Both the position numbers and the translations under genes were made by a program. Of a stretch of 64,000 bases of DNA, positions 44,310 through 64,000 are shown in pieces. Source of the stretch: Paroedura picta. Lineage: Eukaryota > Chordata > Lepidosauria > Squamata > Gekkonidae. Every line of letters starts with the position of its first letter. Within the stretch, counting starts at the first letter, position 1. The stretch spans positions 24,102,765 through 24,166,764 of the forward strand of contig NC_135369.1 of NCBI RefSeq assembly GCF_049243985.1, read 5' to 3'. The notes under the pieces are model-generated. The model was not told the DNA's origin. It searched no databases and was given only the letters and a program-made list of their open reading frames with translations.

Positions 44310-44853
44310 CTTAAAAAAAGTCACCCTGATTTATTATCCTTACAAAACCCATACAACTGGCAGACAAATCCAGACACCCCCCTCCTCCCCCTTATTGCAA
44401 ATACGACCCCAGAGGCAGCAAGTGCGACGACCTCACCCTTCCCCTCCGCTCAGCTTCATTTATCTTCGCGCACACCCCCTCCCCTCCCTTCCCCTCCCCA
44501 GGCTTTCCTGTAAACAAGTGTCTCAAAGGCTCTGATCCGCATTTCTAGCCAAGCGGGGGCAGGAACCTGCTGGTAGCAAAGCTTCTTTCTGACAACGGAT
44601 AATATTGGGCACACCAAGCACCCATCCATTGAGAGAGCCACACCTGAAGCATTCACCTAATCCTGCTACTTTTCAGGGCCCCTGTTGTGGGAAGAAGAGA
44701 GTCTTGTGGTCCTTGGGGTATTCGGGAGGAATTTTGACCCCTGTGTCGGGACAGGTATTGCTTTCCACGCTCCCCGCTAGGCACAGCAGGCGACGCAGCC
44801 GTGCTCAGCGAACAGACACAGTCCTGAGCTCCGAGTTCAGCCCCCGGCTTGGT
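44310..44853 (-). other. MEN1: MEN1 3' UTR
   Basis: Sequence from the TGA to about 20 bases beyond the AATAAA at 44335-44330. No repeat is recognised inside; interspersed repeats begin again just beyond it. Confidence 0.75.
44330..44335 (-). terminator. MEN1: MEN1 polyadenylation signal AATAAA
   Basis: A canonical AATAAA on the minus strand about 520 nt after the stop codon. Confidence 0.75.
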
Positions 44854-54942
<10,089 letters not shown>

Positions 54943-55263
54943 GGTTAAATACAGCCCTGCATGGGGAGGGGGGAGAATATGAAAGGGTCACATACAGTGG
55001 AAGAATTTATCACTCTCATTCTATCAGGCAAACAATAGAAACAGACAGTCTAAGTTCGGAAGAAGTGGTTAGAGACACAATTTTAAAAGTTTGTTTCTGT
55101 CTAAGAATATCCCAGAGAGCCAGGAAAGAAAGTTTGCAGAATGTGAGTGGCTACAGAGCTCACATCAGAGACCTAAAACAACTAAGGTAATACAGGCACT
55201 TATTGTAGCTGGATATTACAACCTTACTGTTCAAATGTCAGCAGGGTCATGAATTCCCTAGGG

Positions 55264-55510
55264 TGGGGGTCGTCAACCCCTGGTCCGCAGCCTGGTACTG
55301 GGCCATGAAGGCCTCGATAATGGGCTGGCGGCGGCCACCACTGCCTCCCCCCCCCCCGCAGCGAGAAGCTCACCAGGCCATGAGAGAAGCGGCCGCCCGG
55401 CTAGCTTCTTGCTGCTAGAGGGGGGAAAGAGGCACACGCAGTGCCCGGGCCGCTGGCTCTTCCCCAGCCCCGGAGGCAGTCCTCAACCATCAAAAGGTTG
55501 GGGACTGCTG
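55264..55510. mobile_element. hAT-B MITE abutting hAT-C
   Basis: Left flank CCCTAGGG, right flank CTCTAGGG; the right flank is also the left target duplication of the next element. MEN1 intron 1. Confidence 0.88.
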
Positions 55511-55518
55511 CTCTAGGG

Positions 55519-55805
55519 CAGTGGTTCTCAACCTTCCTAATGCCACTACCCTTTAATACAGTTCCTCCTGTTGGGGTGACCCCCAACCATAAAATTATGC
55601 AAGTGTTCTTTCACAGAAATTAAACCAAAACTGACCAATGGCGTGAAGATCATGATTGTATATAAATTGGTTATAAATTGGCGGCCGCCTTCAGGAGGAG
55701 TGGCAACAGTGATCTCCCCCACCAAGCTGCTCGACCTGCCGCAACCCCTGTGAAAGGGTTGTTCGACCCCCAAAGGGGTCCTGACCCCCCGGTTGAGAAT
55801 CACTG
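55519..55805. mobile_element. hAT-C MITE
   Basis: Perfect duplication CTCTAGGG; the left copy is shared with the hAT-B element just before it. Confidence 0.92.
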
Positions 55806-56073
55806 CTCTAGGGTATCTGAAGCAAATATTTATTTCCGCTTCCATTCTTCTTGTTGCATAGGCATAACATCAGTCTAACTTACAGGGTTGTTTTAGGGGT
55901 GGCAAATTCCTGGAGGTTTTCAAGTAGTGCCTAAGAAAGTCTGGAGATGGAACTCGAAGTGGATGTGACAGCACATGATAGGACTTCCAAGTCAAAAGTC
56001 AACTCCTTCCTTTCCTGTAATGTTACTTCTTCTACCAATGTCCGGATTTTAAATATATCACTATACTCTACAG

Positions 56074-56209
56074 CAGGGGTAGTCAAACTGCGGCCCTTCA
56101 GATGTCCATGGACTACAATTCCCATGAGCCCCTGCCAGCGAATGCTGACAGGGGCTCCTGGGAATTGTAGTCCATGGACATCTGGAGGGCCACAGTTTGA
56201 CTACCCCTG
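56074..56209. mobile_element. hAT-A foldback MITE, MEN1 intron 1
   Basis: 136 bp with perfect 8-bp flanks CTCTACAG. Confidence 0.92.
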
Positions 56210-56331
56210 CTCTACAGATTCTTTTAATTGATAAGGTGAAAAATCCTCTCTGAAGACCTACAGAAAGTCAACTATCAGCCACAGTCTCATACCTGAGAAA
56301 AATACTAATCAGTTTATCCTAGTTTTTAGAG

Positions 56332-56644
56332 CAGCCTTTCTCAACTTTTTTACCATTGAGAAACATCTGAAACATTCTTCAGGCTTTGAGAAACCCCAAA
56401 AGTGGCATGATTGTGCAGGATATGGTTGGAAAGCATAGTTGTGGACATGGCCACCTAAGGCCCTGCCCTTCCCTTCCAAGACCATCACTGGTGATTTGGG
56501 GAGGGGGGTCAACATGACCAGATATGCTCATAGCAGATAAATGTTTAATAAACTTAAAAAATATATTAAAAATTAATTAACTTCCACCCATTTGAGAAAC
56601 TCTTCCAGGGCCATCAAGAAACCCCAGGGTTTCACAAAACCCTG
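56332..56644. mobile_element. hAT-E MITE
   Basis: CAGCCTTTCTCAAC start; flanks TTTTAGAG / TTCCAGAG (6 of 8). MEN1 intron 1, just before the hAT-A palindrome. Confidence 0.75.
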
Positions 56645-56688
56645 TTCCAGAGGCTCAACAGTATATTACAGAAGTGAACTTCCTAGAA

Positions 56689-56826
56689 CAGGGGTAGTCA
56701 AACTGCGGCCCTCCAGATGTCCATGGACTACAATTCCCAGGAGCCCCCTGCCAGCGAATGCTGGCAGGGGGCTCCTGGGAATTGTAGTCCATGGACATCT
56801 GGAGGGCCGCAGTTTGACTACCCCTG
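56689..56826. mobile_element. hAT-A foldback MITE, perfect palindrome
   Basis: 138 bp: two 67-bp arms that are exact reverse complements around GAAT. Perfect 8-bp flanks TCCTAGAA. The youngest-looking copy in the window. Confidence 0.95.
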
Positions 56827-57489
56827 TCCTAGAACATGCACCCACTGTAGTCACTGTAAGACTTCCAATTCTCCTAGACTATGGTATACATTACTGACCA
56901 GTTTTCAAAGCTGCCAGTTCTTTCAGAAGAGCTAATGTCTGTAGTCTGGAGATCAGTTGTAATTCCAGGGAAACTCTTGGTCCCCTCTTGGAGCTGGGAA
57001 TTCTGACTGTTTTGAAGCATGCTAATTGCTTCAAGCTCCAAGAGCAGAATACTATATGAGTATTTACAAATGTACAATATGGGGGGGGGAACGGGACTGA
57101 TCTTTAATTAATACAAATGTGCCAGCTTAAATAGTGATCCATCACGGCATCAGCTTTGTGTGGGGGCAAGCCACTTCTTCTACTTGAGCTGTGACCCCTG
57201 TTAGTGGGTCAGAAGACAGAGAGGCATGGGCAGGCAGAGCGCAGCACCAAACAGTCAGGACAAAAATGGCAAGAGGCCGTTTTAGACGTATATGCTCAGT
57301 GCCTATTCGCAACAGCAGCAACGGGCTCCTGCTATTGCTGCAGTGAACGCACACTGGATTTACCGGTCTCACAAGAGCTGATCCTACAAGAGATCTTTCA
57401 GGTGCCACAAAGCTCCTTTCCCCCCGTCACAACACAATAAACAGAGCTATCCCACAGGTTTTTGTGTTAGATGCACAGAGAGGAGGGTC

Positions 57490-58120
57490 ATCAATCAACC
57501 GCAAGCAGAACTTGCGAAGAGCTGCTTGGTTTCAAATGCCCTCCCCGCCCCCCCAGTTACCGCCAAAACAGGGAGGCAGATGACATATGCTCTCCTCCAG
57601 CACCACCACCGGCACTCCCCCCGCCTCCGGCTTGCAACTGAATTCCCCCCCCCCCTGCTTCTTTTGAGGAGGAAAGAGGGGGCTGCAAACAAACCCGCAT
57701 CCCTCCCGCCACACCCCCTTCTCCGTCTCACCTCTCCAGCTTTCTAATTTGAATGCACTGCTGCAAAATTCGCAGCCATGCTCAGCGCGCACGGAAACAC
57801 GGGAGTTGGAGTCTTGCGCCGCGGAGGCATGCCGGGAAAATCTCCGCGGGCTTCTTGCCACGGAGCACGCCCCTTTTCCGGCAAAGAGCCAACCAGGCAG
57901 CCGCGGGGCATCCTGGGAGTCTTGTGTGGATTACCGATCGTTGCCCTCCCCCGTGTAAGAAAGAGGGCGGCTCTCCGGTGCATGTTGGGAATCGTAGTCT
58001 TTTGTCCTTTACTGTTTTTCAGGTGTTGCGCAGCAAGTTTTAGGTACTTGAAGAGATTGGAAGAAAAGGCTGGCCGAGGGAGGGGTGAAGAGGTTATAGT
58101 TGCGATTTTGGGGGGTTCCA
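57490..58120 (-). promoter_or_regulatory. MEN1: MEN1 CpG-rich promoter region
   Basis: GC-rich, CpG-bearing and free of recognised repeats, around the proposed exon 1. No TATA box is seen. Placed by position and composition only. Confidence 0.6.
57732..57850 (-). other. MEN1: MEN1 non-coding exon 1 (right limit uncertain)
   Basis: A good donor GGAGAG/GTGAGA lies at 57731-57732, facing the exon 2 acceptor at 54956. Human MEN1 also has an untranslated first exon. The transcription start is not visible, so the right end is a guess. Confidence 0.6.
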
Positions 58121-58395
58121 AACTTTAGAAATTCCGTATTTTTGCTGCGGTTTGCAGGCCTTTAAAGCTTCCGTCTCAGAACAGAGGGGGACGGCGGAGG
58201 CTCGTCGTTTAGCGTTGCTCAGATAATGCCTTTGAGGTCAAACCTTGACTCAAAACCTGTAATTTTCGGCCTGAAGTGAGCTGGAAAGCGGTTTGCATCA
58301 TGTGGTTGGGCTTAATATGAAAGGTCTTGAGTGGTTTTCTCACGTGGTTTTGGATTTTGCATGAACCAATATAGGTGTACGACTTTTATCTATTT

Positions 58396-58590
58396 CATAG
58401 AATCAGAGCTGGATGGTCATCTAGTCCAACCCCCTGCACAGTGCAGGAACTCACAACTCATGGTGACCCTGATTTCATGCCCTAGTGATCCCCTCCGCCC
58501 CCAACCAAAAATCTCCAGAATCCATCCTGGCCTGGAGGAAATTCATCTACCATTCCACAGTGGCGATCAGCAATTCCCTGGGTAGGCAAA
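58396..58590 (-). mobile_element. CR1-type 3' end
   Basis: TCATAGAATCAGAGCTGG then GGTCATCTAGTCCAACCCCC, upstream of MEN1. Confidence 0.75.
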
Positions 58591-59029
58591 GAGCCCACAC
58601 ACTGGCACATCCCTTCCTGCCCACCCAAGGGTACCTACTTTCAGACAAGACTGAAAGGTGTTTAGCAACAAAAGCAGATCTCAGTATAGACTGTATAAGA
58701 ACAAGGTAATGCCACTAAATTTGGCTTTAAATCTGTTACCTTGTGCAACACAGCCATAGTTCATGGACAGAGATGTTGAGGTACTTCCTGTTGCTCTTAA
58801 CCTGCAAGGCAACTGTGTTTCCCCTCTGGTGTTTGGGACTATTTTGGATGGGTGTGGAGTGGATTTTCAATTTCCGTTACTGAAAAAAGAATGGGAAATG
58901 TGAACTCTGCAGATAATGCGCTGGTAGGTGACAGGGCAGCGGTAAAGTTTAGTTATTTGCCTGCTGCTATTCCTCAGCGAATGCACCTGCTCCCCTCCCC
59001 CATCTTTTTAACTTTTGTAACATTTAGAC

Positions 59030-59316
59030 CAGGGGATATTTCCCCTCCTGCCTTAATGGACTCAGCCACAAGCTAGAGAACCAGCAATGTTTGTGAGTTC
59101 TCTTATAGCTTATGCGCCTGCATGTGTCCTCTGCCTTAAACTGCCTCCTGTCTCTCCCCCACTCAGTTCTCCCCAAGCCTGCCTGTTAATGTGGGTGGTG
59201 ATACTTCTGGAGGCATGGTTGGCAGGCGTGGCCAGCTGACATCACTACCAGGGCTGCTCAAAGTTCGAAAAATTATTTCAGTGGCTCCTCCATAGTTAAA
59301 AGGTTGAAAAGGGCTG
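59030..59316. mobile_element. hAT-E MITE
   Basis: Similar to the right part of the copy at 9762 (CAGCTGACATCAC core); flanks ATTTAGAC / TTCTAGAC. Confidence 0.72.
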
Positions 59317-60640
59317 TTCTAGACTGATAGTTCTGGTGAGCTGGAAGAATGATGTGCAGTAGAAGAGCAAGGTTCAAGTCCAGCAGCATCTTAAAGACCA
59401 AGATTTACAAGATTTCCAACTTTCAAGAGTCAACGCTCCCTTGATCTGACATAAGGAGATATGATTCTCAGAATCTTATCCCCTGGAAATCTTATTGGTC
59501 CCAAAAGTATTGCTGAACTTGAATCATATGTTGTGTGCATTTTCACAAAATAGGCCAGTGTGGTGAATCATTCCTTGCCTTTACTGAAGGGGAACTAAAG
59601 CTGGGCGATTTCTCAATGGCCTTCATCCAGAGAGTCCATTTCATAGCATCATCTCCTCTGAAGGTCAATTACCTCTGAATGTTGCCAGCATGCCTAGAGA
59701 AATATGTTCTCTCTGTTGAGTAAAGACTTAATGTGCACAAATGGGCAGTGAAAGCTTATCATGGGCCAGTGGTAAATAGCACCACTTGCTAAATAGAGTC
59801 CTATTAAGCCTCTATTAAAGTGAGAGGACATTTGTCTCCATGCTAGCTGGCAACCTTAAGAGGAGGGAAGATGACCAGGAGGGAAGTGGTTATCCATCCT
59901 GTGCTGCCTGGAGCTGGGAATCAGAGGTATCATGATAGACCTTGTGACAAATAGCAGGAAGCTCCACTATGCATTTATCGCATATATGGTCCTTAAAAAT
60001 AATCCAAAAGAACTAAAGGGTAATGCCAGCGGAAACATCACAAACTAGTAAGCAGCCTTTTAAACTGAATTTAATATGTTGTAACCTGCCCCAAGCCTGT
60101 TCACAGAAAGGGGCTGTCTATACATCTTCTAATAATAAATAAAGCTCTCCAGAACCTTTCTGCAAGCAGGATATTTATTTAACTATGTGATCCATTTAAA
60201 AAGATGCATCCCATTGTTAAAAAACAGAGGATGCATGGGCATGCTATGGCTCCCACCTAGTGGAATGACCTGCCCAAGAAAGTCAGGAAGGGTTCATATG
60301 CAAAATGGGCAAAGCAGAAATGCTCACAGAAACATTTTTGTAAGGGAATCAGACCTGTGGGGCCTGGACTGGTCTGAAAGGGCATTTTTATAAAGGACTA
60401 TATGATTGTCACCTACTGCAATGTTTAGTGTATCATCTTGCTTTAGCTACATTGCTTTGTATTTTGTTAATTCCCCCTCTGCGTAGTCCATGTTATGTCA
60501 AGGTTTCAGCCAGCGTTTGTATTGTTTCCTAGCCTCTGCGATCCTAGGCTCATTGCGTGGCTAGTGGATGTTCTGTGCTGGCTGATGGAACTGTTATTTT
60601 GTAATCCACTTGATACTCTGTGAGAAAGGTGGGCTGCACA

Positions 60641-60669
60641 TTAATTAATTAATTAATTAATTAATTAAT
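60641..60669. repeat. (TTAA)n microsatellite
   Basis: Seven TTAA units at the end of a decayed LINE-like stretch (60190-60640). Confidence 0.92.
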
Positions 60670-60732
60670 CAGGAAGCCAGATGAAGCCTCGTTTGTGGAT
60701 GCCCAGTAAGGGAAGTCCCCATAATTTTGGTG

Positions 60733-60866
60733 GTTTAAACGGTAATGACTGGGGAAGGCACTGGCAAACCACCCCATATTGAGTCTGCCATGAAAACGCT
60801 AGAGGGCGTCACCCCAAGGGTCAGACATGACCTGGTGCTTGCACAGGGGATACCTTTACCTTTTTA
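60733..60866 (+). mobile_element. tRNA SINE (GTGGTTTGCCAGTGCC type), 5' truncated
   Basis: Body and tail only: ACTGGGGAAGGCACTGGC to TACCTTTACCTTTTT. Confidence 0.75.
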
Positions 60867-61021
60867 TTAGGATTTTACCTATTAACACAGGAAGCACCTC
60901 CTCCTTCCCAAACTCAAAGCATGCAACTGGTGGTGTGATAGACTGAAAGCCAGCTGAAGACATTTTGGGGCCTCAGGCCTCGTTCTCTTTGGTGACTGGC
61001 AGTCATTTTAGTGTAGTGGTG

Positions 61022-61145
61022 CAGGGGTAGTCAAATTGCGGCCCTCCAGATCCACAGACTACAATTCCCATGAGCCCCTGCCAGCATTTGCTCATGGGAA
61101 TTGTAGTCCATGGACATCTGGAGGGCCGCAGTTTGACTACCTCTG
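61022..61145. mobile_element. hAT-A foldback MITE, right of MEN1
   Basis: Both arms present with an internal deletion; flanks not matching. Confidence 0.87.
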
Positions 61146-61146
61146 G

Positions 61147-61355
61147 GTTAGAGTGCTGGAACAGGATGTGGGAGACCCAAGTTCATATCTTCACCCTGCT
61201 ATGAAAGCTCATTGGGTGACCTTGGACTCTCAGTCTAATCAGCCTCACAGGGTTATTGCTGTGAGGATAACATGGAGACTGAGGGAATGCTAATGTAATC
61301 CAGTCTGGGTCCCCCTGGGGAGTAAAGCAGGCTATAACTGTCTAAATAAATAATT
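61147..61355 (+). mobile_element. tRNA SINE (TGGGTGACCTTGG type)
   Basis: CAAGTTCATATCTTCACC, then TTGGGTGACCTTGGACTC, CCTCACAGGGTTATTG and a TAAATAAATA tail. A head part lies at 50375-50470 and a tail part at 50845-50960. Confidence 0.6.
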
Positions 61356-61559
61356 ACAAATTAATATGGGCTTCAATATGACTCAAAGTTCTCTTCAGCA
61401 AAGCTTCATTGAAATGGACAGGAGGCCCTGTTCATTTCAGTGGACCATACCCTGGTGAAATTCCCCTACTTCAGATCTGTCTCCTTCCCTCAGAGCTGCC
61501 CTTAATACTCTTTGACATCTGCTGCTTGAGGGGAGGTCTCACCTTCCTGGAGAGATCCA

Positions 61560-62050
61560 GGATCAATCATCTTTGCTGCTTTGACCATTTAGATTTCGTT
61601 TCACCCTCATACAAAATCTCACCCTTCCCCTCCTGTAAAACGTACCGATTTCTTCATGTTTTTTATGCGTGTGTGTGTGATAGCAAGTCAAAATTATATG
61701 AATATTAAATGTATAAACAGAATCTATTGTCGTCCATACACACGGCTTATAAAAACTGTACAGTATACGTACATTACACAACTGACACTACAAAACTGAC
61801 AGCGCGGAAGGGAACCGAAAAAGTATAAACAAATGCAAGAAGGAATTAAAAAGGAGAACAGTTGCACGTCCCTTGTTTAAATGCTGCTCAGCCAAGAAGC
61901 TCAACTCATGATCTTTGGTGTCCGTGTCTCTCAAGCTAGTTTTCCTCTCGGGAGCTGCGATGAGGATCAGAGACATAACATCCCCCCCCCCCCCACAAAC
62001 AACAAAACCCTTGGAGCAAGGGCAAGCAATAAAAGTTATAAATAAAACAG
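61560..62050 (-). other. AT-rich, repeat-free stretch, possibly a 3' UTR
   Basis: Unlike its surroundings it holds no recognised repeat. Read on the minus strand it is T-rich like a vertebrate 3' UTR. No canonical AATAAA was found at its left end, so this is only a suggestion. Confidence 0.2.
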
Positions 62051-62310
62051 TAACAAATAATTGCTACAATGTACAAAGGTGGTCATTAAGAATAGGACCA
62101 AGCAAGCTTTGATGGGAATGTTATATACAAACACCACTAACCCGCGTGATTAAAAATACCTGCACAGAAAGACGCTAGCAAACCAGTCTAACCAGCTCCC
62201 TCTTCTGCCTATGCACCATTTCTGTAGACAGCACCAAAAGCCCAAACTGTGGTTGCTATCCCCACAGAGGTTACTCTCTTCAGCCAGAAGCTCATACAGA
62301 TGATATAGAC

Positions 62311-62443
62311 CAGGGGTAGTCAAACTATGGCCCTCCAGATGTCCATGGACTACAAATCCCATGAGCCCCTGCCAACAAACGCTGGCAGGGGCTCATGGGA
62401 ATTGTAGTCAGACATCTGGAGGGCCGCAGTTTGACTACCCCTG
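62311..62443. mobile_element. hAT-A foldback MITE, right of MEN1
   Basis: Flanks ATATAGAC / ATACAGAC (7 of 8). Shares an arm variant and one flank with the copy at 4382. Confidence 0.9.
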
Positions 62444-62619
62444 ATACAGACATTCTGTTGCTTCCACAGGGTGGTAATAATTCTGGGTCTTTGCCACTGA
62501 GAATATAAAGCATTTGCAGTGGCAACACAGTATGCACAAAATGGTTTCCCCCTGTACTTTGTTTTCTGCCCCCATGGCCACCATTCCCCTCCTTACGCTA
62601 CCCTAGGATTTTGCATGCT

Positions 62620-62910
62620 TTTATTATTATTATTTCAGTTTATATCCTGCCACTCTCTGTAGACTCATGGCGGGTTACATAAAACCAATAAACCCCCAAC
62701 AAAACAGACGCCACTTCTAACATCCTAAAACACAAAAGGCAGCATAGCCCCTATTCTTTCCCCATTCTACAGTCCATCATCATAGGGTGGAGATTTGTAG
62801 AGTGGTATCACATTGGCCAGAGGAGGGGCCCCATATGTTCCTAGTCCCGGTCTCCAACCAAAGAGCTGGCGGGAGAGCTCTGGTTTACAGGCCCTGCAGA
62901 ACTAAGAAAC
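62620..62910 (-). mobile_element. same LINE family, minus strand
   Basis: GACTCATGGCGGGTTACATA and GGTTTACAGGCCCTGCAGAA. Similar tails lie at 4049-4160, 795-960 and 28484-28600. Confidence 0.5.
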
Positions 62911-64000
62911 CTCCATAAGGGTCATCAGCTCTTTAAAAAAAAAAACAACCTGATAATTGATACATCATTACAGCAATATGTCAGTTACATTTGATAACTA
63001 ATTGGTAGCCAACATATTGCTGAACTTTAAGGCTAGAGTGATATGGTAATTATTGCTGTTTTTTTTAAAGCCACGCAAAGTGCTGTAAAGGTATTACGGG
63101 GCAGGGGGGGAGTGGCTGCAAGGGTTTGAAGTAAGGAAAACGGAGCTAATCTGGTCAGGATTTACAAAAACATGCACCTTCCTTTCCTAAGGTCACGTGA
63201 ATACACTCCGATTGAGATCTTTCCCAAAAGATCGTATCAGGTAAAGTTAGGGAAAGTTCAGAGCAAAGGAGGGGGAAGCCTCAATAGTGAACTATTAGGG
63301 GACAACATCGTGTGGATGCTCGAAACCAGACCAAAACCGTCAATGAGGAAGCAGCTTAGTATACCCTAAGTGAGATGCTTGTTTTCCTATTTGTTTTACC
63401 TGCTGCTCCATGTCGTTTACCAATGGCTTCCCGTTCAGAGTGCTGATCTGATGCACCCTTGCTTAGTTTCACTAATGCTACAGCATCTGTGCTCAGAACA
63501 TTCACCGAGCACAACGTTCCCACATTCATAGTGAACCTACAGACAGGGATGGGCAAAAGTTAGAGCACATGACCCCCTCCACTCACCCAACATCTGAATG
63601 TTCTTCAGTAGATTTTTCACCCCATTTCAGAGTAAGGGATGAACTGACAGCTATGAAAACTGTAGGTGGCAATTTTGGACGATCCATAAAATGGGGGATA
63701 TTTATCTCCCAAGTGCCTCGGGAAAAAACCCTCTCCTAAAGAGAGCAATATTATCAGCATTTATCTCCTTTGCATCTCACTCTTCTTCCAAGATGCTCCC
63801 AGAACACACCTGGAGTTACCCCAACCAGCCGCACGTAGAAACCATTGCAAATTTAAATGCCCTTCACTGGAATGCCCAGTTCCCCCTCCCAGGGGAATCC
63901 TTCAAGGACATCCTGTTGCTTGTTTTGCAGGTTGTCACCAAAGCCAACCGTCCTCCCACCTCAGAAGACTCGAAACCTTTTATTGGAATGTTCCTCTCTC
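62910..64000. other. right edge, unassigned
   Basis: Contains the weak exon candidate at 63407. No other gene signal; few repeats compared with the rest of the window. Confidence 0.35.
63407..63539 (-). other. candidate exon of an unidentified gene
   Basis: An open stretch flanked by a plausible acceptor (CTGTAG/GTTC, right) and donor (AGCAG/GTAAAA, left). One frame reads MNVGTLCSVNVLSTDAVALV and then KLSKGASDQHSEREAIGKRH. I do not recognise it. In mammals the next gene here is CDC42BPG on the same strand, but no match to its tail is evident. It could be an exon of a non-coding RNA or chance. Confidence 0.25.

Noticed and set aside
57744-58121. 125-codon minus-strand frame over the MEN1 promoter
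   Set aside because: GC-rich promoter sequence with no recognisable domain; upstream of the real start and not spliced in phase to exon 2.

Overview
The window is vertebrate nuclear DNA, most likely from a squamate reptile (a lizard). The genes have many small exons in long introns full of short interspersed repeats. The repeats form a typical squamate set: Sauria-type tRNA SINEs, BovB (RTE) LINE tails, CR1 3' ends, 5S-rRNA-derived SINEs and very many small hAT transposons. The exact family or species cannot be told from the sequence.

Two host genes are secure, both on the minus strand and in the MAP4K2-MEN1 order known from other vertebrates. Positions 543-32834 hold the first 13 coding exons (331 codons) of MAP4K2 (germinal centre kinase): the complete kinase domain plus the start of the linker. 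The C-terminal citron-homology part lies beyond position 1. All 12 exon joins keep phase, and the catalytic residues are intact. A CpG-rich promoter surrounds exon 1. Positions 44310-57850 hold a complete MEN1 gene (menin, 588 residues): a non-coding first exon, nine coding exons (54942 to 44854) and a 3' UTR with AATAAA. Exons 3 to 7 are 209, 129, 41, 88 and 137 nt, lengths I recall for human MEN1. Menin is a nuclear scaffold of MLL/KMT2 complexes; MAP4K2 acts in the cytoplasm on the JNK/p38 path. Nothing here suggests a shared job beyond ancient linkage.

The 11.5 kb between the genes and the 6 kb right of MEN1 hold repeats and unassigned sequence. One weak exon candidate (63407-63539, minus) may belong to the next gene, and an AT-rich, UTR-like stretch lies at 61560-62050.

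The striking feature is the DNA transposon landscape. At least five small non-autonomous families (called hAT-A to hAT-E here), about 33 copies, sit in introns and spacers. Twenty-one sites show 8-bp target duplications with TA in the middle, the signature of Buster-type hAT transposases. hAT-A is a foldback element of 80-150 bp; the copy at 56689 is a perfect palindrome with 67-bp arms. Nested and back-to-back insertions, shared flanks between distant copies, a SINE multimer and a hairpin-bearing CpG-dense block in MEN1 intron 5 are described below. No LTR element, virus-like element, CRISPR or true tRNA/rRNA gene was recognised.
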